From: an uncultured Caulobacter sp.
GTDB lineage: Bacteria > Pseudomonadota > Alphaproteobacteria > Caulobacterales > Caulobacteraceae
DNA: 25,942 nucleotides
Reading direction: 5' to 3'
NCBI RefSeq assembly: GCF_937900395.1
Contig: NZ_CALCDX010000028.1
Span: 1 to 25,942 of the forward strand
This document shows positions 1 to 7,975 of the stretch, one piece after another; within the stretch, counting starts at the first letter, position 1, and each line of letters opens with the position of its first letter. A model generated the notes under the pieces. The model ran no database searches, was not told where the DNA came from, and saw nothing but the letters and a program-made list of their open reading frames with translations. A program made the translations under genes and the position numbers.

Positions 1-77
1 TGCGAGCAGACCGTTGGGCCGGATCCAAGCGCCCTCCCCCGCGACGGGGACAGCTCTGATTGTGCGCGCGGTTTCAG

Positions 78-97
78 CGCGGATCACAGAGCGGCGC
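78..97 (+). repeat. 20-bp direct repeat, copy 1
   Basis: The sequence CGCGGATCACAGAGCGGCGC recurs at 143-162 with two mismatches (18 of 20 identical); the copies start 65 bp apart. I see no other copy in this window. It may be an intergenic repeat family or a paired protein-binding site; the function is unknown. Confidence 0.5.
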
Positions 98-142
98 ATA
101 AAAGTGGGAAGTCGTTGAAATCGCTGAGTTCTATTCCGCATA

Positions 143-162
143 CGCGGATCATAGAGCGCCGC
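143..162 (+). repeat. 20-bp direct repeat, copy 2
   Basis: The sequence CGCGGATCATAGAGCGCCGC matches the copy at 78-97 except for C-to-T at its position 10 and G-to-C at position 17. It is preceded by a short CCGC-ATAC-GCGG inverted repeat that shares its first bases. Confidence 0.5.
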
Positions 163-180
163 GAACGCTCGTAGTTCATC

Positions 181-205
181 TCTCCTCCCCCGATGGGGGA
201 GGAGA
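181..205. repeat. Perfect 11-bp stem hairpin (CTCCTCCCCC type)
   Basis: TCTCCTCCCCC at 181-191 pairs perfectly with GGGGGAGGAGA at 195-205 around a GAT loop. It lies 36 bp past the alkaline phosphatase stop codon, so it could stabilise or end that transcript. There is no T-run on either side, so it is not a classical intrinsic terminator. From memory, hairpins of this C-rich/G-rich kind are common between genes in Caulobacter-like genomes; this was not checked. Confidence 0.55.
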
Positions 206-240
206 AAGGTCTTCCGCGCTTGCTCGCGCCCCAGCGCCCC

Positions 241-1743
241 TCAGCGCTTCTTCGCGGCTAGCGCCTTGTCGTCAAACCCGAACGCATAACGCATGACCTG
301 GAAGATGTAGCTCTCCTCGACCACCCCGCGCACCAGATAGGCCTGCGGGCCGTCGGCGAAGACGCCGACGTCCTCACCCGCATGGGCGGCGCTGGGCAGG
401 TTCACGACGGCCTGCTGGTGATAGTCGACGTCGTCCAGGTCTTCCTTGGCCGGATCGGCGCGGGTGTCGCTGCCCAGAGGGCCGCCGGGGCCGGTGGCGA
501 ACATCAGGGTCGTGTAGGTCTTGCCGTCAGCCGCGATCGCAGGCTCACCCTCGTTGCCCGAAACGCCCAGGATCGGCGAGTTGCGCGGCGCATAGCCCGA
601 GATGACCAAGCCATGGCTGTGATCGGCGGTGACCACGACCAGGGTGTCCTTGAGGTCGACCTTGGCCAGCACCGCGTCGATGGCCTTGGAGAACTCGACC
701 GTCTCGCTGAGCGTGCGCTTGGCGTTGCCCAGGTGGCTGCCCATGTCGATCTTGCCGCCCTCGACCATCAGGAAGTAGCCGTTCGGGTTCTTGGACAGCA
801 CGTCGACCGCAGCGGTCGCCATCTCGGCCAGGGTCGGCACGCCCTGCCCCAGCACCGGACGCTCGACCTCGTAAGGCAGGTGCTCGGAGGCGAACAGGCC
901 CAGCACGTGCTTGGTGTCGGCGGGCAGCGCCTTCAGCTGGTCGACCGTGGTGACATAGGCGGAAGCCGAGCCCTCGGCCTTCAGCCATTCGGCCGTCAGG
1001 TCGCGGCCGTCGGCGCGCTTGCCGTCCTTGTCCTCAGGCAGGAAGCGCGAGCGGCCGCCGCCCATCACGACGTCGAGGCGCAGGGCGTCCGGCGCCTCGA
1101 CCAGTTGCCGGGCGATGTCCTTGCAACCGCCCTGGATGGCCTCGACGGGCATGTCGCTGTCGCCCTCCCAGTCGCGATAGGCGGTATGGGCGTAGGCGCC
1201 GGCGGGCGTGGCGTGGGTGACGCGGGTGGTGGTCACCGCGCCGGCCGCCTTGCCGTTGGCCTTGGCCAGTTCGGCCAGGGTCTGGACGGCATTGCCCTTC
1301 TCGGTCTCGCACTTCTCGCCGATCGCCGCGCCGTTCAGGCCGATGATCTTGTTGCGCGTCTTCACGCCGGTCATGATCGCCGTGATGCCGGCGGCGCTGT
1401 CGGTGACCTGGGTGTCGTGGCTATAGGTCTTGGAGAGCGCCGCGTAGGACAGCTTCTCGAAGACCAGCGAATTGGACTCGCCGTCGACGCCCTTCTGCTG
1501 GCCGTCATAGATGCGGCCGGCCGTGACCGTCGAAATGCCCATGCCGTCGCCCAGGAACAGGATGACGTTCTTGGCGCGGCCCGTGTTCGGGACCACCGCC
1601 AGCTGTCGCGCCAGAGCGGCCTCGCCGGCCTTGTAGTAGGGATCGGCGGCGCTAACGGCCGCCATGGACCCGCCGACCTGGGCGTGGGCGAAGGTCGAGA
1701 TTGAGGCGGACGCGACGAGGGCGAGAACGAAGGGGCGGATCAA
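241..1743 (-). CDS. Alkaline phosphatase, PhoA family, exported
   Basis: This is a secreted phosphomonoesterase that releases phosphate from organic esters in the periplasm or outside the cell. The protein is about 500 aa and begins with a typical signal peptide ending near the sequence AHA-Q. Family signatures are clear: the first metal-binding block LFLGDGMG, the nucleophile block VTDSAAGITA (serine after TD) followed by TGVKT, the block VEGGKIDMGSH, and the metal ligand block VTADHSHG near the C-terminus. The start is a judgement. No in-frame ATG is available. A TTG at 1749 lies only 1 nt from the GGAG at 1751-1754, whereas the TTG at 1743 sits 7 nt from it, so I chose 1743. The gene is followed by a hairpin and no linked partner. 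Phosphate-starvation control would be usual for the family, but no Pho box was identified. Confidence 0.9.
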   Translation of the reverse strand: MIRPFVLALVASASISTFAHAQVGGSMAAVSAADPYYKAGEAALARQLAVVPNTGRAKNVILFLGDGMGISTVTAGRIYDGQQKGVDGESNSLVFEKLSYAALSKTYSHDTQVTDSAAGITAIMTGVKTRNKIIGLNGAAIGEKCETEKGNAVQTLAELAKANGKAAGAVTTTRVTHATPAGAYAHTAYRDWEGDSDMPVEAIQGGCKDIARQLVEAPDALRLDVVMGGGRSRFLPEDKDGKRADGRDLTAEWLKAEGSASAYVTTVDQLKALPADTKHVLGLFASEHLPYEVERPVLGQGVPTLAEMATAAVDVLSKNPNGYFLMVEGGKIDMGSHLGNAKRTLSETVEFSKAIDAVLAKVDLKDTLVVVTADHSHGLVISGYAPRNSPILGVSGNEGEPAIAADGKTYTTLMFATGPGGPLGSDTRADPAKEDLDDVDYHQQAVVNLPSAAHAGEDVGVFADGPQAYLVRGVVEESYIFQVMRYAFGFDDKALAAKKR

Positions 1744-1821
1744 GGCCAAGCTCCATGAGGAATCGGCCCGATTTGCTCCCGGCGTGTGACAGTTTTTCCG
1801 TTGGTGGCGACGAAGCGCGCT

Positions 1822-2853
1822 TTAGGCGCGTCGCACCCGCCAGGCGAAGGCGGTGGCCACGGCCAGCAGCACCGCCGCCCCGGCCTGGTGCAGAACGCCC
1901 AGGGTGATCGGTACAGCCGCCATCAGGGTCCAGACGCCCAGCGAGGCCTGCAGGACGACAATCACCGCCAGGGCCGTCGCGATCGCCTTGCTGCCGGCCG
2001 CCAGGGGCCTGTCACGCCGAGCGATCACCGCGATGGCGATCCCGGCGACGAACAGGGCGTAGGCCACCAGACGATGATGCAGCTGCACCGCGCCATGGCT
2101 GTGCGCGATCGTGCCCCAGAAGCCGGCGCCGAAATAGTCGGCCGGGAAGAAGCGGCCGTTCATCAGCGGCCAGTCATTGTAGACCAGGCCCGCGTCGTTG
2201 CCGGCCACCAAGGCGCCCAGCAGGCTCTGGAAGAACACCGCCCCCAGGAAGGCCAGCGCCCAGCCGCGCCAGGGCGAACGCTCCTCGACGCGCGGCGCGC
2301 CGTTCCAGGCGTCCAGGGCGGTCCAGATCAGGACCACGAACAGCGCCAGGGCCAGGCCCAGGTGCGTCATCAGGCGTTCCGGCGCCACCGAAACCCGCTC
2401 GGACAGGCCGCTGGAGACCATCCACCAGCCGACGAGGCCCTGCAGGCCGCCCAGGCCCAGCATGACGGCGCAGCGCCAGATCAGGCGGCGCGGGATGTCG
2501 CGGCGGATCAGGAAGACGATGAACGGGATCGCGAAGGCGACGCCGACGGTCCGTCCCAGCAGGCGGTGCGCCCACTCCCACCAGAAGATGCCCTTGTAGC
2601 CTTTCAGCGTCATGTCCGGATTGACCAGGTGGTACTGGGGGATCTGCTTGTAGAGCTCGAAACTCTCGCGCCAGGCCTGGTCCGACATCGGCGGCAGGGC
2701 GCCCATGATCGGCTGCCACTGGGTGATCGAAAGCCCCGAGTCGGTCAGGCGCGTCGCGCCGCCGACGACGACCATGGCGAACACCATGGCGGCCACGATG
2801 AAGAGCCAGATCGCTACGGGACGCGAACGGTCGGAACGCAGGAAAGACGTCAT
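1822..2853 (-). CDS. ctaA: Heme A synthase, COX15/CtaA family
   Basis: It oxidises the C8 methyl group of heme O to a formyl group, giving heme A for aa3-type cytochrome oxidase in the inner membrane. The 343-aa protein has about eight hydrophobic segments in two similar halves. The histidines expected to bind heme are visible in WEWAHRLLGR, MTHLGLAL, QLHHRLVAYAL and GVLHQAGAAV, and the DWPLMNG block is present. Length and pattern fit the longer proteobacterial/mitochondrial COX15 type. The start is ATG at 2853. It is transcribed away from the small membrane-protein pair at 2995 and is not followed closely by another gene on the same strand; the phosphatase starts 78 bp downstream. No other cytochrome oxidase assembly gene is in view. 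Confidence 0.93.
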   Translation of the reverse strand: MTSFLRSDRSRPVAIWLFIVAAMVFAMVVVGGATRLTDSGLSITQWQPIMGALPPMSDQAWRESFELYKQIPQYHLVNPDMTLKGYKGIFWWEWAHRLLGRTVGVAFAIPFIVFLIRRDIPRRLIWRCAVMLGLGGLQGLVGWWMVSSGLSERVSVAPERLMTHLGLALALFVVLIWTALDAWNGAPRVEERSPWRGWALAFLGAVFFQSLLGALVAGNDAGLVYNDWPLMNGRFFPADYFGAGFWGTIAHSHGAVQLHHRLVAYALFVAGIAIAVIARRDRPLAAGSKAIATALAVIVVLQASLGVWTLMAAVPITLGVLHQAGAAVLLAVATAFAWRVRRA

Positions 2854-2994
2854 GGAGTCGGAAAAGCGTCACTTCTGGGCCGAAATGCGGCCGAACCTTC
2901 CCTACGCTCGCCGGACGCGCGCTTCAACGTCTGTATGCCTACGCATGACGACCCGCGCGCCGCGTGGCACAAAGCGCCGCGCAGGAGGACTTTG

Positions 2995-3246
2995 ATGAGC
3001 GGCACGGGCGTCTTCGCGGCGGCGATCGTCGGCATTATCGCCGGCTGGATCGCCGATTTCGTGCTGGGCCGACACCACTCCCTGTTCATCAAGCTCTTGA
3101 TCGGCGTGATCGGGGCGTTCATCGGAGCGTTCGTGGCGACTCGCATCGATCTTCACGTCAGCGGCTTCGTTGGCGAACTGATGGTCTCCAGCGTGGGCGC
3201 CATCGTGTTCCTGGCCGTGCTCGGCCTCTTCCGGAGATCCGCGTGA
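2995..3246 (+). CDS. GlsB/YeaQ/YmgE-family small membrane protein
   Basis: This is an 83-aa protein with three hydrophobic segments and the glycine-rich pattern of the family once called transglycosylase-associated (GxxAGWIADFVLG near the N-terminus, then a GxxGAFIGAF helix). The biochemical role of the family is not established; members are often stress- or envelope-associated. The start is ATG at 2995 with a strong AGGAGG at 2983-2988, 6 nt upstream. Its TGA (3244-3246) overlaps the GTG start of the next gene in a GTGA arrangement, so the two are probably translationally coupled. The reading frame stays open far upstream, but only this 83-codon part looks like protein. Confidence 0.85.
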   Translation: MSGTGVFAAAIVGIIAGWIADFVLGRHHSLFIKLLIGVIGAFIGAFVATRIDLHVSGFVGELMVSSVGAIVFLAVLGLFRRSA

Positions 3247-3470
3247 GCGCTCCCCTCATTCCGGCCCGTCTGCGAAAGCTGATCGGCTCGATCGCCGTGA
3301 TGGCCGTTCTGTTCGCCTGGATCTGGATTTTCACCAGCCTCTACGACCACCTGCCGCAGAACCGCTTCGTGCACCTCGTCTACTTCGTGGCGCTGGGCAT
3401 GGGCTGGATCCTGCCCGTGATTCCGCTGATCTCGTGGATGGGCAAGGCCGACAAGCCGGTCGTGAGGTAG
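3243..3470 (+). CDS. DUF2842-family small membrane protein
   Basis: This 75-aa protein has two predicted membrane helices (about residues 14-32 and 42-63) separated by a short polar loop. It ends in the pattern GWILPVIPLISWM, which matches my memory of DUF2842, an alphaproteobacterial family of unknown function. The N-terminal RKLIGSIAV stretch is also typical. The start is GTG at 3243, sharing bases with the stop of the upstream GlsB-like gene, so no separate ribosome-binding site is needed. The pair likely forms a small operon that ends at the bidirectional hairpin at 3497-3522. Confidence 0.8.
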   Translation: MSAPLIPARLRKLIGSIAVMAVLFAWIWIFTSLYDHLPQNRFVHLVYFVALGMGWILPVIPLISWMGKADKPVVR

Positions 3471-3494
3471 CCCGACCTGAACCTGGCGGACATG

Positions 3495-3522
3495 AAAAAG
3501 GGCCGCCTTACGGCGACCCTTT
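3495..3522 (-). terminator. Intrinsic terminator of tRNA-Pro (probably bidirectional)
   Basis: On the minus strand, AAAGGGTCGCC pairs with GGCGGCCCTTT around a GTAA loop (10 of 11 pairs) and is followed directly by further T residues. It lies 25 nt beyond the 3' end of tRNA-Pro. On the plus strand the same stem lies 26 nt after the DUF2842 stop and could end that transcript too, although the T-run there is weaker. Confidence 0.8.
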
Positions 3523-3547
3523 CGGCTTCCGCTGTTCCCGAAGGAAA

Positions 3548-3624
<77 letters not shown>

Positions 3625-3707
3625 ACGCGGAAGAGGCGCTCTTATAGGCGCCGGTCCGGGGTTGGGCAACTGCCATTTCCGAGGAAAACGCGGGACCGCG
3701 AACAGCC

Positions 3708-4133
3708 CTAGCGCGACAGCAGTCCGTCCAGTCGCGATTTGACCTCGGTGAGGTCGCGCAACATGAAAGCCAGGCGCTCGCGCGCCTCGCTCTCCAGACG
3801 CCGACCGCCTTGGTCGAGCGCGCCATAATCGATGTCGGTCGCCAGCTTGGCCGAGCCGTTGGAGCCCAGCCCCGCGGCGATCACCTGCGCCAAGCCATGG
3901 TCGCGATGCAGCTTCTGCACGCCCTTGATGGTCAGGCCTTCGCTGTGGAGCAAGGTGCGGACGCCGTTCAGCACGGCTACGTCCTGCGGACGATAGAAGC
4001 GCCGTCCGCCGGCGCGTTTCATGGGGCGAATGAAGGAGAACTTGGTCTCCCAGAAGCGCAGGACGTGCTGCGGCACGCCCAGCTCCTCGGCGGCTTCGGA
4101 GATCGTGCGGAAGGCGTTCGGCCCCTTCGCCAC
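3708..4133 (-). CDS. MerR-family transcriptional regulator
   Basis: This 141-aa protein has an N-terminal MerR-type winged helix-turn-helix: FRTISEAAEELGV, the LRFWETKF helix, and the wing with GGRRFYRPQDV at about residues 42-52. A helical C-terminus follows. There is no cysteine cluster like those of metal-sensing MerR proteins, so the ligand, if any, is unknown. The start is GTG at 4133 with AGGA 8 nt upstream. It begins only 10 nt after the ihfA stop codon, so it is probably co-transcribed with ihfA. This ihfA-merR pair is, from memory, recurrent in alphaproteobacteria. Confidence 0.88.
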   Translation of the reverse strand: MAKGPNAFRTISEAAEELGVPQHVLRFWETKFSFIRPMKRAGGRRFYRPQDVAVLNGVRTLLHSEGLTIKGVQKLHRDHGLAQVIAAGLGSNGSAKLATDIDYGALDQGGRRLESEARERLAFMLRDLTEVKSRLDGLLSR

Positions 4134-4143
4134 CGCACGAATC

Positions 4144-4446
4144 CTAGTCGCCCAAGGCGCGGTCGATTCGCGCCTTCATGACCTGGGAAGCGCGGAAGCC
4201 GATCACGCGCCGCGGCTCGATCTCGGCGGGCTCGCCCGTCTTGGGATTGCGCCCCATCCGAGCCCGCTTGGCGCGGACCTGGAAGACGCCGAAGCCGGAA
4301 AGCTTGACCGTCTCGCCCTTCTCCAGGGCTTCGGCCACCAGATCCAGGGTGCGTTCGACGAGGCCGGCGCAGTCCTGACGGGTCAGGCCGACCTCCTCGT
4401 GGACCGCCTCGCATAGGTCGGCCCGGGTCAAAGTAGAGCCCTTCAT
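4144..4446 (-). CDS. ihfA: Integration host factor alpha subunit
   Basis: It is one half of the IHF heterodimer, which bends DNA sharply and helps shape promoters, replication origins and recombination sites. The protein is exactly 100 aa, the usual length. It has the HU/IHF fold: an N-terminal helical pair, VKLSGFGVFQVRAKRARMGR, the beta-arm tip with the intercalating proline in RNPKTGEP (about residue 68), and a C-terminal helix. ATG at 4446 was chosen because it gives the conserved N-terminus MKGSTLTRADL; an in-frame upstream extension is not family-like. It lies downstream of plsX-fabH on the same strand, with a 199-bp gap that probably holds its own promoter. The ihfB partner is not in this window. 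Confidence 0.95.
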   Translation of the reverse strand: MKGSTLTRADLCEAVHEEVGLTRQDCAGLVERTLDLVAEALEKGETVKLSGFGVFQVRAKRARMGRNPKTGEPAEIEPRRVIGFRASQVMKARIDRALGD

Positions 4447-4645
4447 GCAACCCCCTTCACGCGTATCCTGGCGGTCAGTAGACCACCTCCGATAGAGCAC
4501 TCGCGGCGAACAAGAGCTTGATGCGGCCGCCCTCAACCAGCCACGCCCTCGCCCACCGATGACCTCATGCCGTGATTATCGCGTGAAGTCAAAGGCTCAA
4601 GGTCAACAGTTCATGCCATATTCGAGGCTTGCGCCATGATGCGCG

Positions 4646-5623
4646 TCAAAGGCGCAGAACGCAGGCGCCCCAGGTCAGACCGCCGCCCATGGCCTCCAGT
4701 AACAGCAGGTCGCCCTTCTTGATCCGACCGTCCTTGACGCCCTCGGCGAAGGCCAGCGGGATCGAGGCGGCCGAGGTGTTGGCGTGGACGGCGACCGTCG
4801 AGATCACCTTCTCCTCGTCGATGCCGCAGCGATGGGCGACGCCCTGGAGGATTCGCTGGTTGGCCTGGTGCGGGATGAACCAGTCGACGTCGGCGACCGC
4901 CACGCCGGCCTTGTCGGCGGCGGCGCGGATCGCTTCGGAGATGTTGACCACGGCGTGCTTGAAGACCTGATTGCCCAGCATCCGCAGCTTGCCGACCGTG
5001 CCCGTCGTCGACGGCCCGCCGTCGACATAGAGCAGCTCCTGCTTGGTCCCATCGGCGCGCAGGGCGAAGCCCAGCATGCCGCGGTCCTCGGTCGTCCCCT
5101 GCCCTTCGCCGGGCTCCAGCACCACCGCGCCGGCGCCGTCGCCGAACAGCACGCAGGTGCCGCGATCGCTCCAGTCCATCAGGCGGGTCATGGTCTCGGC
5201 GCCGATGACCAGGGCGCACTTGGCGTTGCCGCGCGCGACGAAGCCGTCGGCGACGCTCAGGGCGTAGACGAAACCCGAGCAGACGGCCTGGACGTCGAAG
5301 GCGATCCCGACCGGCGCGCCCAGCTTGCGCTGAACGATGGTGGCGACCGCCGGGAAGGTCAGGTCGGCCGTCGTGGTGGCGACGATGATCAGGTCGACGT
5401 CGGCGGCGGTCTTGCCGGCGGCGGCGAGCGCTTCCTTGGCCGCCTCGACCGCGAGGTCAGAGACCGGCTGGTCGTCGGCCGCCTGGTGGCGCTGGCGGAT
5501 GCCGGTCCGCTCGACGATCCACTCGTCGCTGGTGTCGACGAACTTGGCCAGATCGTCATTGGTCACGATCTTGGGCGGCAGATAGGCGCCGACGCCGGTC
5601 ACTACGCTACGAACTACGCTCAC
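4646..5623 (-). CDS. fabH: 3-oxoacyl-[acyl-carrier-protein] synthase III (FabH)
   Basis: It condenses a short acyl-CoA (usually acetyl-CoA) with malonyl-ACP to start fatty-acid synthesis. The 325-aa protein shows the Cys-His-Asn triad: Cys115 in QAVCSGFVYAL, His252 in FIPHQANQRI, and Asn282 in VHANTSAAS. The N-terminal block DEWIVERTGIRQR and the C-terminal GGGLTWGA are also typical. The start is GTG at 5623, overlapping the plsX stop as GTGA, which indicates translational coupling with plsX. The plsX-fabH-ihfA order is common in alphaproteobacteria. Confidence 0.97.
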   Translation of the reverse strand: MSVVRSVVTGVGAYLPPKIVTNDDLAKFVDTSDEWIVERTGIRQRHQAADDQPVSDLAVEAAKEALAAAGKTAADVDLIIVATTTADLTFPAVATIVQRKLGAPVGIAFDVQAVCSGFVYALSVADGFVARGNAKCALVIGAETMTRLMDWSDRGTCVLFGDGAGAVVLEPGEGQGTTEDRGMLGFALRADGTKQELLYVDGGPSTTGTVGKLRMLGNQVFKHAVVNISEAIRAAADKAGVAVADVDWFIPHQANQRILQGVAHRCGIDEEKVISTVAVHANTSAASIPLAFAEGVKDGRIKKGDLLLLEAMGGGLTWGACVLRL

Positions 5624-6705
5624 TCGGCCGCTCCCTGGGGATCAACGCCGGGATCAGGCTCCTTGCCGGAGGCCTCGTCCTTGGCCGCGGCGGCGGTCAG
5701 GCGCTTCAGATTTCTGTCGATCTCGGCGCGGAAATCGCTGCGCGCGAGGTTGGTCGCGACCCGGATCGCCGAGGCGAAGCCGCCCGCGTCCGCGCCGCCG
5801 TGGCTCTTGACCACGATTCCGTTGAGGCCCAGCAGCGGCCCGCCGTTCACCCGGCCCGGATCGAGACGCTGGCGCATCTTCTTCAGCGCGCCCGAAGCCA
5901 CGGCCGCGCCCAGCATGGCCAGCGGCGTCGAGGTCAGGGTGGACTTGATCTCGTTGGAGAAGAACCGCGCCAGGCCCTCGGCGGTCTTCAGGGCCACGTT
6001 GCCGGTGAAGCCGTCGGTGACGACGACGTCCACGGTGCCGTAAGCGATGTCGTTGCCCTCGACGAAGCCGTGATAGTCGAAGTCGAGCTTGGTCTCGCGC
6101 AGGATGGCGTGCGCCTCGCGCACCTCCTCGTGGCCCTTCTGCTCCTCGGAGCCGACGTTCAGCAGACCCACGGTCGGCCGGTGCGAGCCGTGGACCGCGT
6201 GGTGGAACGCCGCGCCCATGATCGCGAATTCGACCAGCTGAGCCGCGTCGCTCTCGACATTGGCGCCGACATCCAGCACCGCGGTGACGCCCTTCATGGT
6301 CGGCCAATTGGCGACGATGGCCGGACGTTCCAGCCCCGCGCCCATGCGCAGGATCAGCTTGGAGATCGCCATCAGGGCGCCGGTGTTGCCGGCCGAGACG
6401 CAGGCGTGCGCTTCGTTCTCGCGCAGCGCCTCGATCGCGTTCCACAGGCTGGAGCCCTTGCCCCGGCGCATGGCCTGGGCGGGCTTCTCGTCCATGCTGA
6501 TGGCCTTGTCGCAGTGACGGACCTCGCTGACAGCCTTGGCGGCCGGGCATTTGGCCAGCTCGGCCTCGATGGCCGCGCCATCGCCGTGCAGCAGGAAGCG
6601 CACGCCCGGTAGCGCCTGGGCCGCGAGCGCGACGCCGGGCACGATGATCGAGGGGCCGTGATCGCCGCCCATGGCGTCGATCGAGATGACGACGGATTGA
6701 GTCAC
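5620..6705 (-). CDS. plsX: Phosphate acyltransferase PlsX
   Basis: It converts acyl-ACP to acyl-phosphate, the donor used by PlsY to acylate glycerol-3-phosphate at the start of phospholipid synthesis. It is a peripheral cytoplasmic protein. The 361-aa product begins with the signature SIDAMGGDHGP and contains VSAGNTGALMAISKL, DVGANVESDA, LLNVGSEEQKG and VVTDGFTGNVALKTAEG, all strongly family-specific. The start is GTG at 6705; the ribosome-binding site is weak. It overlaps fabH by a few bases. A hairpin lies in the 95-bp gap after the DUF177 gene. The C-terminal tail after about residue 340 is charged and low-complexity. Confidence 0.97.
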   Translation of the reverse strand: MTQSVVISIDAMGGDHGPSIIVPGVALAAQALPGVRFLLHGDGAAIEAELAKCPAAKAVSEVRHCDKAISMDEKPAQAMRRGKGSSLWNAIEALRENEAHACVSAGNTGALMAISKLILRMGAGLERPAIVANWPTMKGVTAVLDVGANVESDAAQLVEFAIMGAAFHHAVHGSHRPTVGLLNVGSEEQKGHEEVREAHAILRETKLDFDYHGFVEGNDIAYGTVDVVVTDGFTGNVALKTAEGLARFFSNEIKSTLTSTPLAMLGAAVASGALKKMRQRLDPGRVNGGPLLGLNGIVVKSHGGADAGGFASAIRVATNLARSDFRAEIDRNLKRLTAAAAKDEASGKEPDPGVDPQGAAE

Positions 6706-6730
6706 GTGGCGCTGAGAGCTCCGGCAGGCG

Positions 6731-6756
6731 GTCCGGCCGCCCTCAAGGCGGCGGAC
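6731..6756. repeat. G+C-rich hairpin between the DUF177 gene and plsX
   Basis: CCGCC and GGCGG pair around a CTCAA loop; the stem extends to GTCC/GGAC with one bulged base. There is no T-run, so it is not a clear terminator. It could be an RNA-processing or stability element separating the upstream genes from plsX. Confidence 0.35.
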
Positions 6757-6800
6757 GATACATCCGCGTGAATATCACGCAAGCAGTCGAGTCGGGGCTT

Positions 6801-7340
6801 TTAGCCCTCTTCACCCTTCAAATTCAGCCCCTTCAGGGCCGCGAACGGGGACAATTCCACCGGTTCGGGCGGCTGGACGAACACCGCGCCGGGCTTGCGC
6901 GGGAACGGATCCAGCTCCAGCGCCAGGTGCTCGACGACGTAGCCGGACACGTCCACGACCTGGCCTTCCAGCACGTCGGGCGGATCATCGCCATCGGGGT
7001 CGGCGCCCAGGTCGCCGAACTCCTCCTGCGGGGCGTTCTCGCTGTTGGCGGGCAGGACGCGGAGGCTGAAGCGGGCGTCGATCGGCGTCTCGAAGTCGTC
7101 GGCCGTCGCGCTGCAGGTCTGGACGACCCGCGCGCGCAGGACGCCCGAGATCTCGGCGCCGTCCAGCCACGACGTCAGGAACACCTCGGCCGAAAGCGCC
7201 TCCAAGCTGACGAGGCCCAACTGCTTGGCGATCGCCTGGCGTTGTTCGGCGCTGGGCTCCAGGCGCAGCTTCACGGCGCCACGATCGACCTGGGACAGCG
7301 GAATCTCGCAGGGCCAGGGCGCGGTCACGGGTTCGGCCAA
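6801..7340 (-). CDS. DUF177 (YceD-type) family protein
   Basis: This 179-aa protein matches the DUF177/YceD pattern: a beta-rich N-terminus, the central VQTCSATADDFETPIDARF block corresponding to the family's conserved cysteine region, an acidic DPDGDDPPD linker, and a C-terminal YVVEHLALELDPFPRKPGA. In many bacteria this family sits next to rpmF and plsX and is linked to 23S rRNA or large-subunit maturation; here rpmF is absent between it and plsX. The start is TTG at 7340: AAGGAG lies 7 nt upstream, inside the end of the preceding chaperone gene, and no in-frame ATG or GTG fits. The 16-nt overlap with the upstream gene points to coupling. Confidence 0.85.
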   Translation of the reverse strand: MAEPVTAPWPCEIPLSQVDRGAVKLRLEPSAEQRQAIAKQLGLVSLEALSAEVFLTSWLDGAEISGVLRARVVQTCSATADDFETPIDARFSLRVLPANSENAPQEEFGDLGADPDGDDPPDVLEGQVVDVSGYVVEHLALELDPFPRKPGAVFVQPPEPVELSPFAALKGLNLKGEEG

Positions 7341-7855
7341 GTCACGTCTCCTTGCAGCAGGGCGTCCAGCGGCTGGTCCGCCAGCGCCGCGCGCGTCTTG
7401 ATCAGATAGGCGCCCAAGGCGGCGACGTCGCCCTCGCCCCGCTCCTCAAACGCGGTGCGGGCCAGGAAGTCGCGAGTCGCGGTCTCGTCCGGCAGGCTGG
7501 CGGCGGCCTCATCATAGGTCTTCAGCCGGCCGTAGAAGGCGCCGGCCAGCTTCTTCATCTTCTTGCCGACCGCGGTGTCGGCCACCCCGATCTCGCGAAA
7601 AGCGTCGTCGAGCCCCTTCACATAAGAATCGAACACCGCCTGGGAGGTCTCCGCCGCGGCGTCGCCCTGCCCTTTCAGCCGTTCGATCAGGAAGATCACG
7701 TGCAGGCTGAACAGCTCGAAGCGACCCTCCATCGAGTCGCGGACGCCGAAATCCCGGTAGAAAGCCGGCGAACGGGCCTGCGCCACGGCCGATGCGTAGA
7801 GCTTGGCTCCCGCCGCCTTGGCGGGCCTGGGCTTTAGCCATCGATCCAGAAACAT
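7325..7855 (-). CDS. Ubiquinol-cytochrome c chaperone family protein
   Basis: This 176-aa protein resembles the CBP3/UQCC1 family, which helps assemble the cytochrome bc1 complex. The family core is visible: YASAVAQARSPAFYRDFGV, the MEGRFELFSLHVIFLIERL helix, TSQAVFDSYVKGLDDAFREIGVAD, and KKMKKLAGAFYGRL. It lacks an obvious signal peptide, as expected for a cytoplasmic or peripheral factor. The start is ATG at 7855. It is the first gene of the leftward run and overlaps the DUF177 gene by 16 nt. The 120-bp gap to the divergent bamE gene should contain both promoters. Confidence 0.9.
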   Translation of the reverse strand: MFLDRWLKPRPAKAAGAKLYASAVAQARSPAFYRDFGVRDSMEGRFELFSLHVIFLIERLKGQGDAAAETSQAVFDSYVKGLDDAFREIGVADTAVGKKMKKLAGAFYGRLKTYDEAAASLPDETATRDFLARTAFEERGEGDVAALGAYLIKTRAALADQPLDALLQGDVTWPNP

Positions 7856-7975
7856 GAAACGCCTCGATTTCGCCGCGACATCCCGCTAGACGCGGGGTCC
7901 GCTTTCACGCGGGCATTGAACTAAGCTCCCGCGGGCGATAGGTCAAAGTCTGCATTTTTCCGGTTCGGAGCCTTG

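Larger units (their letters stand above)
1..240. other. Non-coding region downstream of the alkaline phosphatase gene
   Basis: No convincing coding sequence is seen here. The stretch holds two near-identical 20-bp direct repeats and two G+C-rich hairpins. One hairpin has arms at 37-41 and 45-49 (CCCCG and CGGGG). The longer one is at 181-205. The alkaline phosphatase gene ends at 241 reading leftwards, so its transcript would run through this region. The left end is the window edge, so the neighbouring gene is unknown. Confidence 0.6.

Noticed and set aside
382..1704. Long plus-strand open frame opposite the alkaline phosphatase gene
   Set aside because: It is an antisense shadow of a clear enzyme gene; its composition is Arg/Gly/Ala/Val-rich with no recognisable domain, as expected in G+C-rich DNA.
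1744..1749. TTG at 1749 as the alkaline phosphatase start
   Set aside because: The GGAG at 1751-1754 is only 1 nt away, too close for initiation; the TTG at 1743 has proper spacing. The two differ by only two residues.
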